This document shows positions 1 through 8,461 of a stretch of 18,426 bases of DNA, piece by piece. Position 1 is the stretch's first letter, and every line of letters begins with the position of its first letter. The notes under the pieces were generated by a model that saw only the letters and a program-made list of their open reading frames with translations, made no database searches and was not told the origin of the DNA. Location of the stretch: assembly GCF_946481155.1 (NCBI RefSeq), contig NZ_CAMLMK010000060.1, positions 1-18,426 on the forward strand, given 5' to 3'. The position numbers were made by a program, and so were the translations under genes. This stretch comes from an uncultured Flavobacterium sp. Lineage in GTDB: Bacteria > Bacteroidota > Bacteroidia > Flavobacteriales > Flavobacteriaceae.

Positions 1-2
1 CG

Positions 3-1037
3 GAGATGCTCCAACGCGCTTCAAAAACAGATACAATTCCGGTAATGCACGAAAAGGCCAGTTCGCTTACGTTTTATCAAAAAGGCGCTTGGTCTTTGCA
101 TTATTTGCGTGAGAATATCGGTGCTGATAATTTCAGAAAAGCGGTCAAAAGCTATTTAAACAAATACGGATTCCAAAATGTGAATACCGATAATTTTCTT
201 GCTGAGGTTAACAAGGTTTCCAAATTCGATACAGAGACATTTAAGAAAATCTGGTTAGAAAAATCCGGTTTTGAAGTGAATGAAGCCTTAGCAATTCTGA
301 AAAAAAATAAATTTATATCAGATTATCTGACACTGACAGAGCAATTTGAAAAACCTTTATCGGAAAAGCAAAAACAGTTTGAAGCTATTTTGAATTCGGA
401 AGCGTTTTATCCTTTGAAAGAAGAAGTCATTTACCAGCTTAGGGAACTCCCGTTTGAGGAGAAAAAAGGGCTCCTGCACAAAGCGATGTTAACTAATAAC
501 CTCAAAGTAAGACAAGCCATAGTGATGTCTTTAAGAGAAATTCCCGCTGAGTTCAAAACGGAATACATGACCTTGCTGGATGACAATTCCTATCTGACAA
601 AAGAAATAGCGCTGAAAAACCTAATGGCACAATTTCCGGAAGAACGAACAGGTTTATTGAATAAAACGGCTACATGGATTGGTTTTAGCGATAAGAATCT
701 GCGGATCGCCTGGCTCACTATGGCATTAGCGACAGAAGGATATCAAAACGAGAATAAAGTGAAATTTTATGATGAATTGCTGGCATATTCGTCGGATAAG
801 TTTGAAGCCGGGACAAGACAAAATGCTATTACAAACTTACTATTCTTAAATAAAACAGATAAAAACGTATTGCCTAATCTGGTAAATGGGCTGGTGCATC
901 ACAAATGGCAGTTTACAAAGTTTTGCAGGGAGACGATTAGAGAGCTGATGAAATCGGAGGCGTTTAAAAAATATTTTCAGGAGCTGCTACCAACACTTCC
1001 GGAGAATGAGAAAGCTCAATTGCAGCGATTGCTGTAA
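3..1037 (+). CDS. M1 family metallopeptidase (aminopeptidase N-like), C-terminal part, 5' truncated
   Basis: The reading frame is open from base 3, so the gene begins outside the window and the ATG at 6 is probably internal. About 344 residues are visible. Near the start is FYQKGAWSLHYL, which matches the conserved YxKG segment of M1 aminopeptidases; its Tyr (about residue 24 from the ATG at 6) corresponds to the transition-state tyrosine of that family. The zinc site HExxH and distal Glu would lie upstream and cannot be seen. From about residue 110 the protein is helical with HEAT-like character, as in the C-terminal region of M1 enzymes. The family removes N-terminal amino acids from peptides; in flavobacteria such enzymes are usually exported, but the signal peptide is not visible. 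No hairpin terminator follows, and a promoter for the next gene overlaps the last codons. The family call is fairly sure; the substrate is unknown. Confidence 0.8.
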   Translation, partial: EMLQRASKTDTIPVMHEKASSLTFYQKGAWSLHYLRENIGADNFRKAVKSYLNKYGFQNVNTDNFLAEVNKVSKFDTETFKKIWLEKSGFEVNEALAILKKNKFISDYLTLTEQFEKPLSEKQKQFEAILNSEAFYPLKEEVIYQLRELPFEEKKGLLHKAMLTNNLKVRQAIVMSLREIPAEFKTEYMTLLDDNSYLTKEIALKNLMAQFPEERTGLLNKTATWIGFSDKNLRIAWLTMALATEGYQNENKVKFYDELLAYSSDKFEAGTRQNAITNLLFLNKTDKNVLPNLVNGLVHHKWQFTKFCRETIRELMKSEAFKKYFQELLPTLPENEKAQLQRLL

Positions 1038-1059
1038 GATTTTTCAAAGAGTATATTTG
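1029..1059 (+). promoter_or_regulatory. Bacteroidota-type -33/-7 promoter for the lipoprotein gene
   Basis: TTG at 1029-1031 and TATATTTG at 1052-1059 (a full TAnnTTTG match) are separated by 20 bases, the usual Bacteroidota sigma-A spacing. The -33 element lies in the last codons of the upstream peptidase gene. It predicts transcription from about 1064 and a leader of about 35 bases. Confidence 0.5.
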
Positions 1060-1099
1060 GGAATTTATATCTTTACCAAAACCCCAAAATTAAACATAA

Positions 1100-2863
1100 A
1101 TGAAAAGACTCAAGGTTCTTCTGTTGGCTTTATTGGCTTTGACATTCCTGGGATGTAACCCTAACGATGATAGTACTTCTACTGAAAATGATCCGTTTAC
1201 CCAAAATTTCGGCACCTCTGTTTCCCGTGATTTTATTGGTCAGGTGGTTAATGAATCAAATCAGCCACTTAAAGGTGTTACAGTAAAAATTGGATCAAAA
1301 ACTGCTCAAACCGATTTTAATGGAGTATTTATAATAAACAATGCAGGAGTATATGAGCAATTTGCATACATAACTGCTAAGAAATCAGGATATATTGACG
1401 GCTCAAGAGCCATGGTTCCCACTACAGGGAAGAACAATGTAAAAATCATGATGATTTCTAATGTTCACGTTGAAGGTGTTCCATCGGGTGAAGTGAGCGA
1501 AGTTATTTTAACTAACGGAACCAAAGTAAAGTTTGATGGCGCTTTTCAGGACGAGAACGGAAATCCTTATTCAGGATCTGTTCGTGTATCTATGTACCAT
1601 CTGGAATCTTCCAATGAAAATATCACGAACCTGATGCCTGGAATGTTATATGCTAAGGATCAGAATGGTGGAGAAAAAGTGCTGGAAACTTATGGGATGT
1701 TAAAAGTTGAATTAAAAGGCGATAACGAACAGAAGCTACAAATTGCCGCTGGTCACACTGCAGAAATTACAATGGCTATAGACGATACGCAATTAGCCTC
1801 AGCACCAAGTTCCATTCCGTTATGGCATTTTGATGAGGCAAAAGGATATTGGATTGAAGAAGGAAGTGCTGCCAGAGTTGGAAATAATTACGTTGGTAAT
1901 GTATCTCATTTTTCATGGTGGAATTGCGATGCACAGTTTCCAACAGTTACCTTGAGTGTAAATGTTACTGACGTTAATGGACTTCCACTGTCGGGAATAC
2001 AGGTCCATATAGCTAGAACTGACAATAATGGAACAAGTGGGAGAACTGACTCGATGGGATGGATTTCGGGTTTAGTGCCGGCAAATGAAATGCTTACTGT
2101 AACTATCAGTGATGTTTTATTAAGTTGTACAGTATATACTTCAACTGTAGGACCATTTGGATCGGATACGGTTTTACCAACCATAGTTTTGAATAGTTCG
2201 GCGAATATCTCAACAACTCAAGTCAGTGGAAATTTAAAGAAATGTGATAATTCAAATGTTACTAATGGATATGTTCTTGTAAAGAAAAATGATGGTAACC
2301 AGATTTTTTCAGTCGTAACTAATGGTACTTTTAATTTTACTACTACATATTGCAATGATGCTACGGATTTCACCTTAAAAGGTTTTGATTTTGATGCTAC
2401 AATGGCTACTACCGTTACAGGGCATAATTTTATATCACCTATAACGAATGTTGGGACTCTTACCGCCTGCACTGCAATGACAGAATTTATTTCGTATCAG
2501 ATTGATAATGGGCCAACAAAATATTTGTATGAAAATTTGAGAGGAGGCGATATGGCACCGGAAGGACTCCAAACCGATCTTTCAATTTATGGAGATAATG
2601 GAAGTGGCGGTATTGGACTAAGTATTTTTGGCAATAATAATACTCCTGGTATTTATACCACAAGTTCGGGAGGATATATTATCAATGGCACTGAAATAGG
2701 TTATATTAGCAGTGGAATTACCAACACGGTAACTTTTAATTTAACTCAATTTGGCGCTTTTGGTGAATATATTGATATGACTTTCAGCGGTACCTATACG
2801 AATCAAACTGGGACGCACTCTATAACCGGAACGGTACATGTTATTAGAAATGACATTCATTAA
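1100..2863 (+). CDS. Surface lipoprotein with carboxypeptidase-regulatory-like domain
   Basis: 587 residues. A signal peptide ends in the lipobox TFLGC, with lipidated Cys19. The following CNPNDD places acidic residues just after the cysteine, like the lipoprotein export signal that sends Bacteroidota lipoproteins to the cell surface, so surface exposure is likely (inference). Residues about 45-115 form a carboxypeptidase-regulatory-like beta-sandwich starting GQVVNESNQPLKGVTVKIG. A middle region with LWHFDEAKGYWIEEG and VSHFSWWNCD follows, a segment often found in large Bacteroidota adhesin-like lipoproteins. A second Ig-like or CarboxypepD-like domain begins near LSVNVTDVNGLPLSGIQVHI. The C-terminal 150 residues are Gly/Thr/Asn-rich beta structure. 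No catalytic motif is seen. The role is probably structural or binding at the surface; the ligand is unknown. It has its own promoter and ends at a shared terminator. Confidence 0.75.
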   Translation: MKRLKVLLLALLALTFLGCNPNDDSTSTENDPFTQNFGTSVSRDFIGQVVNESNQPLKGVTVKIGSKTAQTDFNGVFIINNAGVYEQFAYITAKKSGYIDGSRAMVPTTGKNNVKIMMISNVHVEGVPSGEVSEVILTNGTKVKFDGAFQDENGNPYSGSVRVSMYHLESSNENITNLMPGMLYAKDQNGGEKVLETYGMLKVELKGDNEQKLQIAAGHTAEITMAIDDTQLASAPSSIPLWHFDEAKGYWIEEGSAARVGNNYVGNVSHFSWWNCDAQFPTVTLSVNVTDVNGLPLSGIQVHIARTDNNGTSGRTDSMGWISGLVPANEMLTVTISDVLLSCTVYTSTVGPFGSDTVLPTIVLNSSANISTTQVSGNLKKCDNSNVTNGYVLVKKNDGNQIFSVVTNGTFNFTTTYCNDATDFTLKGFDFDATMATTVTGHNFISPITNVGTLTACTAMTEFISYQIDNGPTKYLYENLRGGDMAPEGLQTDLSIYGDNGSGGIGLSIFGNNNTPGIYTTSSGGYIINGTEIGYISSGITNTVTFNLTQFGAFGEYIDMTFSGTYTNQTGTHSITGTVHVIRNDIH

Positions 2864-2881
2864 ACGATTATGTTTTAAATC

Positions 2882-2915
2882 AAAAAAAAGCCCTGAACAT
2901 TCAGGGCTTTTTTTT
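2882..2915. terminator. Bidirectional intrinsic terminator between convergent genes
   Basis: GCCCTGA (2890-2896), loop ACAT, TCAGGGC (2901-2907), flanked by eight A on the left and eight T on the right, so it works on both strands. It serves the lipoprotein gene (+) and the gene at 2914-3432 (-), whose stop codon lies inside the T tract. Confidence 0.9.
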
Positions 2916-3432
2916 ATCCGATAATTTCGGTAATTTCATTTTTGATGAATGACAATGCCAAAACCGTTGGCGACTGCGAGGACATTAAATCTGTCAATAG
3001 TGTTTCGCGCAGTTTATCAGCGTTTTCAGCGTGCTGTGAAGTTTTTCTTATGGTTTGAATAACGGTGTTTTTTGCCGTAAGAATAATGTTCCAGCATTCA
3101 TCCGAAATATAAACCTGCTGCGTTAAGTTATGCTCGAATTCCTGTTCTATATGGCGGATTAAAAGCGCTTCGTAATCATGTTTATCAGTAGAAAGCGGCG
3201 CAATCCTAACCAACAGTTTTCCCGGGTTTATACGTTCTAAAAACAAGGCCATACGCTCATACGCCTGAAGACGCAAAGGCAGTGCAGTTTTTTGTGATTC
3301 TCTGTGTAAAAGATACCTTCTGCGGCCTTCTTCATTTCTTAAATAGGAATTAAAAAAGTAATAGGCAACACCTCCCGTGATTACAGAAGGAAGCGAATAA
3401 GCCACTATTTCAATGATTTTTGTATAGTCCAT
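2914..3432 (-). CDS. Conserved one-TM protein of unknown function (DUF7935-like)
   Basis: 172 residues. There is no cleavable signal, but residues about 8-28 (YSLPSVITGGVAYYFF) form one membrane segment, so it is probably an inner-membrane protein with its long C-terminus in the cytoplasm. After the membrane segment comes a charged stretch (RNEEGRRRYLLHRESQK), then LPLRLQAYERMALFLERINP and a helical remainder without cysteine clusters or nucleotide-binding motifs. It resembles a Bacteroidota family that I recall as DUF7935; this name is from memory and unchecked. The gene stands alone, converging on the lipoprotein gene and divergent from 3530-4702. Function is unknown. Confidence 0.7.
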   Translation of the reverse strand: MDYTKIIEIVAYSLPSVITGGVAYYFFNSYLRNEEGRRRYLLHRESQKTALPLRLQAYERMALFLERINPGKLLVRIAPLSTDKHDYEALLIRHIEQEFEHNLTQQVYISDECWNIILTAKNTVIQTIRKTSQHAENADKLRETLLTDLMSSQSPTVLALSFIKNEITEIIG

Positions 3433-3448
3433 TTCAATTTAATTTGTA

Positions 3449-3456
3449 CAAAAATA
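3449..3456 (-). promoter_or_regulatory. Candidate -7 element for the gene at 2914-3432
   Basis: Reading on the minus strand this is TATTTTTG, a TAnnTTTG match 17 bases before the start codon. No TTG is found at the right distance upstream, so this is a half-site only. Confidence 0.3.
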
Positions 3457-3500
3457 GAATAATAATGGTACGTAAATGTATCTTCAATACTCTTTTTGCT

Positions 3501-3508
3501 TATTTTTG
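3501..3508 (+). promoter_or_regulatory. Candidate -7 element for the first tandem paralogue
   Basis: TATTTTTG, a TAnnTTTG match 21 bases before the ATG at 3530. It would give a leader of roughly 17 bases. No clear -33 TTG is seen at the expected distance. Confidence 0.35.
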
Positions 3509-3529
3509 TTAGAGACATAGAAAGAAATT

Positions 3530-4702
3530 ATGAATAAGTTATTGTTTATTTTTCTATTTGTTGTTCATCTCAATGTTTTTTCTCAAAATATTGAAGTCGT
3601 TGTATTTCTTAAAGACTACGAAACCAATCTCCCTATCGAAGACGCTTCCATTACCGTTGTGAATACCAATCAGGGGCTCATAAGTAATAAAGACGGTATG
3701 TTTAAAATTTCATTGGAAAAGCCTTCCAAAATACTGATTTCTCATACTTCCTATAAACCGCTTACGATCAATTCGGCTTCTTTAAAATTAAAAGAAAACA
3801 TCATTTTCCTTGAAAGTAATAATAAAACGCTGGAAGAAATTATCATTACTAAAAACCATCCTCAGGAAATTCTCAAGAAGCTGGTGGAGAATTCTTCGGA
3901 AAAACTTACGGTGCCAATTAATCTCAAAATCTACGTACGCGAATTTTTCAAGAGCAATGACAAATACAGCTCTTTTAATGACGGCCTGCTGAATTTCTAT
4001 ATACAAGGAAGTCCGAAAAATATCAAAGCAGACATTTTAGTGGAACAAAACAGGTTTTATGGATTGATTAATGATGTTGTAAACGAAAATACCTTAGGGT
4101 ATAACCTGAATGACATCATTGGAAATTACTATGAATTTAGATATCTCAGAAAAGTTGCAGATGCGCCGGGAAAACGTAAATATGCTTATGAGATAAAAAC
4201 CCATCCGGCAAACGAGGAGTATTATGTTATGAACATCCGTCCGATTGCCGAAGTGGAGGAGTACTTACCTGATTTCTATGTAGTTTATGATTATAAAAAG
4301 AACATTATAATTGAAATCAACTCGACTGTCCTCACTGAACGCTACGAGTTTAAAGGGCTGACCGACTTCTTAGTGATTAAGGGCAAAGTCTTCAATTCGG
4401 TGTTCAATGCTTCGTATAAATATGACGGAACTAATTATTACCTCGCAAATTCAAAAGAAGAAATAGGCTTCATAACCACCAATAAGAAGAAAGTGGAAGA
4501 ACGTATCGAAGTGAAAAATTACCTTGTTACCACCAATTTCAGCAGGGAACCCGTTCCTTACGATAAGGAGGACGTATACAAAGAAAAATCACTCTTCAAT
4601 AAACGGAATACCATCCTTACCAATTATTGGGAATTCGATTCCGGCTTAACTCCAACCGAAGAGGAAAAACAGATCATCGAAAGCTTAGCCACTAAATTAT
4701 AG
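3530..4702 (+). CDS. Secreted carboxypeptidase-regulatory-like domain protein, tandem copy 1
   Basis: 390 residues. A signal peptide (residues 1 to about 18) ends near VFSQ. Residues about 20-100 are a CarboxypepD_reg-like domain of the kind found at the N-terminus of TonB-dependent receptors: IEDASITVVNTNQGLISNKDG, then ISHTSYKPL. The sequence TLEEIIITKN follows, which in receptors leads into the plug domain, but here no plug or barrel follows. A region of about 270 residues of unknown fold comes next, ending in NYWEFDSGLTPTEEE (Tyr366 to Gly372 within it) and a short helix. The start is the only Met before the signal peptide. It is a diverged duplicate of the next gene, which follows after 68 bases. 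It is probably periplasmic or outer-membrane associated; function is unknown. No TonB-receptor function is supported. Confidence 0.75.
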   Translation: MNKLLFIFLFVVHLNVFSQNIEVVVFLKDYETNLPIEDASITVVNTNQGLISNKDGMFKISLEKPSKILISHTSYKPLTINSASLKLKENIIFLESNNKTLEEIIITKNHPQEILKKLVENSSEKLTVPINLKIYVREFFKSNDKYSSFNDGLLNFYIQGSPKNIKADILVEQNRFYGLINDVVNENTLGYNLNDIIGNYYEFRYLRKVADAPGKRKYAYEIKTHPANEEYYVMNIRPIAEVEEYLPDFYVVYDYKKNIIIEINSTVLTERYEFKGLTDFLVIKGKVFNSVFNASYKYDGTNYYLANSKEEIGFITTNKKKVEERIEVKNYLVTTNFSREPVPYDKEDVYKEKSLFNKRNTILTNYWEFDSGLTPTEEEKQIIESLATKL

Positions 4703-4703
4703 T

Positions 4704-4735
4704 AAGACAGCCATTTAATTTTGCTGTTTTTTTTA
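4704..4735 (+). terminator. Weak hairpin with T tract between the tandem paralogues
   Basis: ACAGC (4707-4711) pairs with GCTGT (4723-4727), extended by A-T and G-T pairs, with an 11-base loop and a run of T from 4727. The stem is short, so read-through into the second paralogue is plausible. Confidence 0.4.
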
Positions 4736-4770
4736 TTTTTTATTTCTTTGTGAGAAATTAATTATAAACG

Positions 4771-5946
4771 ATGAAGAAAATTTTAGTATTATTTGTCTTC
4801 GTTTTTGCAAGTGTAATTTCGGCACAGGAAAAAAACATTACCGTTGTTTTAAAAAATGAAAGTAGCAAAGAACCCATTTCCGGAGCTTCCGTAAGTGTTA
4901 AAAATTCTAATAAAGGAGCTGTTTCAAACGACGAGGGAACTTTTCGCCTAAGCTTAACGTCATCTTCCGAAATTGAGATTTCACATTTAACCTACAAGCC
5001 GCTTGTTGTATCTTCTAAAGAACTTAAAGAAGGCGAAAACGTTATTTTCATGAAGGAAAATGATGTGACTATGGAAGAGATAATCATTTCAAAAATACCG
5101 GTTTATGAACTTCTTTCCGGTTTGATTGAAAATTCAGCAAATAAGTTATCCATGCCGATTCATCTCAATACTTATTGTCGTGAATTTATCAAAAATCATG
5201 GAAAGCATACCCGTTTTACTGATGGACTAGTTGATTTGCACATCAAAGGAAAACCTAAAAAGATTGATGTGGATGCCATAGCACTTCAAAACAGATCTTA
5301 CGGACTTAACGAAGAGGATGAAGCTTCAGAAATGCTCATTGGTTTTGATCTTGACAGAATAATTGAAAAGACGTACGAGTTTGGCATCCTGAAAAATTAT
5401 AGCAGTAAAAAAAGCGAAAAGAAATACAATTTTGAAATAAAAAGTAATCCTTCAAATGAAAATATTCAAATAATTCATATTACTCCTAAAAGTGACGTGG
5501 AAGAAATGCTTTATCATGTGAAAGTCGCTTATGACATAAATAAAAAAGTAATTCTTTCCGTGGAATCAAAAATAGCGGAATCCCACTTGAAATATTCTAA
5601 TGAGGTAAATTTACTGATTGCAAGAGCATTGATTAAAAAAAGCGATTTTAAAGCCAATTTTAAATTTGAAAATGACAAATATTTCCTCGCGAATACGTTG
5701 ACAAACATTCATTTCAAACTTTGGAATAAAAGAAACATAGATTACGACATGGAAGCCAAAAATGCAATGGTAATAACAAACTACAATAACGAAGATTTCA
5801 GTTATAACAAGAATGAAGTAATGAAAAAAGGAAGCTTGGTTAAAAAGGAAACCAACATAAAAACAAAATATTGGGAATTCGATTCCGGACTCACGCCAAC
5901 GTCAGAAGAAGAGGACATTATTACTAGTCTCGCTTCAAAAACTTAG
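4771..5946 (+). CDS. Secreted carboxypeptidase-regulatory-like domain protein, tandem copy 2
   Basis: 391 residues, with the same layout as the preceding gene. The signal peptide ends at about VISAQ. The CarboxypepD_reg-like domain (about residues 22-100) has PISGASVSVKNSNKGAVSND and ISHLTYKPL, followed by TMEEIIISKI. A middle region of unknown fold retains the paralogue landmarks YCREF, RFTDGLVDLHIKGKPK and LQNRSYGL. The tail is KYWEFDSGLTPTSEE (Tyr367 to Gly373). The middle has diverged strongly, while the tail is almost identical even at DNA level (20 identical bases at 4625-4644 and 5869-5888). This suggests selection on the tail. It could be co-transcribed with copy 1 across the weak hairpin, or have its own promoter near TTTCTTTG at 4743-4750, which has one mismatch. 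It ends at a strong terminator. Function is unknown. Confidence 0.75.
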   Translation: MKKILVLFVFVFASVISAQEKNITVVLKNESSKEPISGASVSVKNSNKGAVSNDEGTFRLSLTSSSEIEISHLTYKPLVVSSKELKEGENVIFMKENDVTMEEIIISKIPVYELLSGLIENSANKLSMPIHLNTYCREFIKNHGKHTRFTDGLVDLHIKGKPKKIDVDAIALQNRSYGLNEEDEASEMLIGFDLDRIIEKTYEFGILKNYSSKKSEKKYNFEIKSNPSNENIQIIHITPKSDVEEMLYHVKVAYDINKKVILSVESKIAESHLKYSNEVNLLIARALIKKSDFKANFKFENDKYFLANTLTNIHFKLWNKRNIDYDMEAKNAMVITNYNNEDFSYNKNEVMKKGSLVKKETNIKTKYWEFDSGLTPTSEEEDIITSLASKT

Positions 5947-5960
5947 TTAAAATCAGAGAT

Positions 5961-5992
5961 AAAGACATTCAAAACTTGAATGTCTTTTTTTT
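5961..5992 (+). terminator. Strong intrinsic terminator after the tandem paralogues
   Basis: A perfect 12-base stem (5961-5972 with 5976-5987) has a three-base loop AAC and is followed by T residues. Its right arm contains the TTG used as the -33 element of the helicase promoter. Confidence 0.9.
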
Positions 5993-6005
5993 ATATTTAT
6001 TTTTG
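5976..6005 (+). promoter_or_regulatory. -33/-7 promoter for the helicase gene, overlapping the terminator
   Basis: TTG at 5976-5978, 19 bases, then TATTTTTG at 5998-6005: both elements match the Bacteroidota consensus. The -33 element sits in the right arm of the preceding terminator hairpin. Predicted start near 6010, giving a leader of about 55 bases that contains the octamer array at 6024-6062. Confidence 0.55.
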
Positions 6006-6023
6006 TGAATTATAATTCCAATA

Positions 6024-6062
6024 ACTAAGAACTCAGTTACTTTGCAACTCAGCGACTCAAAT
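6024..6062 (+). repeat. Degenerate octamer array in the helicase leader
   Basis: Five units with ACT at 6024, 6031, 6039, 6047 and 6055 (spacings 7, 8, 8, 8). The commonest unit is ACTCAGnn. The array ends four bases before the helicase ATG and would lie in its leader RNA. Confidence 0.6.
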
Positions 6063-6065
6063 AAA

Positions 6066-8396
6066 ATGCAGCAGATAATAAACCAGTTAAACGAGGCGCA
6101 GCGTGCTCCGGTGTTACAGAAAGACGGCCCAATGATTGTCATTGCCGGTGCCGGCTCCGGGAAAACGCGTGTGCTTACCGTTCGTATTGCCAATTTAATC
6201 CATCAGGGCGTTGATGCCTTCAATATACTTTCATTGACGTTCACCAACAAGGCAGCACGTGAAATGAAAAAACGTATTACCGATATTGTAGGCGCCGAAG
6301 CCAAAAATCTTTGGATGGGAACGTTCCACTCGGTTTTTGCGAAAATCCTTCGTATTGAAGCCGATAAACTTGGGTATCCGAGCAATTTCACGATTTATGA
6401 TGCTCAGGACAGTACGCGCTTAATTGGGCAGATTATCAAGGAAATGCAACTGGATAAAGATATTTATAAACCGAAACAGGTTTTCGGAAGGATATCTTCG
6501 TATAAAAACAGCCTGATTACCGTTAAAGCTTATTTCAACAACCCGGAACTAATTGAAGCCGACGCGATGAGCAAGAAGCCACGGATGGGTGAAATCTATC
6601 AGAATTACGTGGAACGTTGTTTCAAATCGGGCGCTATGGATTTTGATGATTTACTGTTGAAAACCAATGAACTATTAAACCGTTTTCCGGATGTTTTGGC
6701 TAAATATCAGGATCGTTTCCGTTACATTTTGGTAGATGAGTACCAGGATACCAACCATTCGCAATACCTGATTGTTCGCGCTTTGTCCGACCGCTTTCAG
6801 AACATTTGCGTGGTAGGGGATGATGCCCAGAGTATTTATGCTTTCCGTGGCGCAAACATCAACAATATCCTGAATTTCCAAAAAGATTATGAAGGAGTTC
6901 AAACCTATCGATTAGAACAAAACTACCGTTCGACCAAGAACATTGTGGAAGCGGCCAATACGATTATTGATAAGAACAAGGTAAAACTGGACAAGATCGT
7001 TTGGACGGCCAATGATTTTGGACCAAAAATAAAAATCCACCGAAGCCTGACCGATGGTGAGGAAGGCCGTTTTGTAGCCTCCACTATTTTTGAAGAGAAG
7101 ATGCAGCAGCAAATGATGAACAGTCAGTTTGCTATTTTATACCGAACCAACGCCCAATCCCGCGCGATGGAAGATGCCTTACGTAAAAGAGATATTCCGT
7201 ACCGTATTTATGGCGGATTGTCATTCTACCAACGCAAGGAAATCAAAGACGTTTTATGTTATCTCCGACTGGTAATCAATCCAAAAGATGAAGAAGCGTT
7301 AATCCGTGTCATCAATTATCCGGCAAGAGGAATAGGGGATACTACGGTTGAAAAACTAGTAGTTGCGGCGAATCACTACAAGCGTTCTGTTTTTGAAGTG
7401 ATGGAGCATATTGACAAGATCGATCTGAAGCTGAACTCGGGAACAAAAAACAAGCTACAGGATTTTGTAACGATGATCAAGAGTTTCCAGATTATCAATG
7501 AAAATCAGGACGCACTATATTTAACCGAACACGTTACCAAGAAAACCGGACTGATTCAGGAACTTAAAAAAGACGGAACACCGGAAGGTATCGCCCGAAT
7601 CGAAAACATCGAGGTATTAATGGGTGGTATCAAAGACTTCATCGAAGGACAGAAAGAAGTTGACGGCGCTCGTGGTGCCTTATCCGAATTCCTGGAAGAT
7701 GTAGCTTTGGCAACCGATTTAGATAACGATACCGGTGATGACGACCGCGTAGCTCTGATGACGATTCACCTGGCAAAAGGGTTGGAATTTCCGACGGTTT
7801 TTATTGTTGGAATGGAAGAAGACCTTTTTCCAAGCGCGATGAGTATGAACACCCGAAGCGAACTGGAAGAGGAACGCCGACTATTTTACGTAGCCTTAAC
7901 CCGTGCGGAACATCAGGCATACCTAACCTACGCACAATCGCGTTACCGATGGGGAAAATTGGTTGACAGCGAGCCTTCCCGTTTTATTGAAGAAATCGAT
8001 TCACAATACCTTGAGTACATTACGCCAATAGAAACAAATTACCGCTATAAACCGATGATCAACACCGATATTTTCGGAGATGTTGATAAATCGAAATTGC
8101 GTCTGGCAAAGCCTTTAGCAGGAACACCTCCGAAATATATTACAGACAACGAGCCGAAACCTAACTTAAATATTCGTAAATTGAAGCCTGTTTCCGGTTC
8201 GCCATCAGGAGGTTCAGCGAATTTATTTGATAATAGCCTTGCCGTCGGAAATGTAGTGATGCATGAACGTTTCGGAAAAGGAGAAATCCTGAATATGGAA
8301 GGAGCCGGCGCCGATAAAAAAGCGGAAATCAAATTTGAAGTGGGAGGCATTAAGAAATTGCTTTTGCGTTTTGCGAAATTGGATATTATTGGATAA
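6066..8396 (+). CDS. uvrD: UvrD/PcrA-type superfamily 1 DNA helicase
   Basis: 776 residues from the ATG at 6066. A TTG at 6042 would add eight residues, but those fall in the octamer array, and MQQIINQLNEAQRAPV fits the usual family start. It is an ATP-dependent 3'-5' DNA helicase of repair and replication-conflict resolution, in the cytoplasm. All SF1A motifs are present: Q motif LNEAQ, motif I AGAGSGKT (residues 27-34), Ia LTFTNKAAREM, II LVDEYQDTNHSQY, III GDDAQSIYAFRGA, IV LEQNYRSTKNI, V TIHLAKGLEFPTVF, VI RRLFYVALTRAEHQ. The C-terminus (GNVVMHERFGKGEILNMEG to the end) is the Tudor/KOW-like module that in PcrA and UvrD contacts RNA polymerase. The length is normal for the family. The YciO-type gene follows on the same strand after a 108-base spacer filled with heptamer arrays. 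Which of the names pcrA or uvrD applies is a matter of convention. Confidence 0.95.
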   Translation: MQQIINQLNEAQRAPVLQKDGPMIVIAGAGSGKTRVLTVRIANLIHQGVDAFNILSLTFTNKAAREMKKRITDIVGAEAKNLWMGTFHSVFAKILRIEADKLGYPSNFTIYDAQDSTRLIGQIIKEMQLDKDIYKPKQVFGRISSYKNSLITVKAYFNNPELIEADAMSKKPRMGEIYQNYVERCFKSGAMDFDDLLLKTNELLNRFPDVLAKYQDRFRYILVDEYQDTNHSQYLIVRALSDRFQNICVVGDDAQSIYAFRGANINNILNFQKDYEGVQTYRLEQNYRSTKNIVEAANTIIDKNKVKLDKIVWTANDFGPKIKIHRSLTDGEEGRFVASTIFEEKMQQQMMNSQFAILYRTNAQSRAMEDALRKRDIPYRIYGGLSFYQRKEIKDVLCYLRLVINPKDEEALIRVINYPARGIGDTTVEKLVVAANHYKRSVFEVMEHIDKIDLKLNSGTKNKLQDFVTMIKSFQIINENQDALYLTEHVTKKTGLIQELKKDGTPEGIARIENIEVLMGGIKDFIEGQKEVDGARGALSEFLEDVALATDLDNDTGDDDRVALMTIHLAKGLEFPTVFIVGMEEDLFPSAMSMNTRSELEEERRLFYVALTRAEHQAYLTYAQSRYRWGKLVDSEPSRFIEEIDSQYLEYITPIETNYRYKPMINTDIFGDVDKSKLRLAKPLAGTPPKYITDNEPKPNLNIRKLKPVSGSPSGGSANLFDNSLAVGNVVMHERFGKGEILNMEGAGADKKAEIKFEVGGIKKLLLRFAKLDIIG

Positions 8397-8401
8397 AATC
8401 A

Positions 8402-8443
8402 GAAAATAGAAAATGGAAAATAGAGTAAAGAAAATAGAGGTAT
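8402..8443 (+). repeat. Heptamer array, purine strand (left arm)
   Basis: Six consecutive 7-base units from 8402, with units GAAAATA, GAAAATG and GAGTAAA; the register is never broken. It begins five bases after the helicase stop codon. It faces an array of opposite orientation at 8462-8496. Confidence 0.7.
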
Positions 8444-8461
8444 AATCGTTTCATAAGGACG

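Noticed and set aside
3530..5946. TonB-dependent receptors
   Set aside because: The N-terminal domain is of the type found in those receptors, but lengths near 390 residues leave no room for a plug and barrel.
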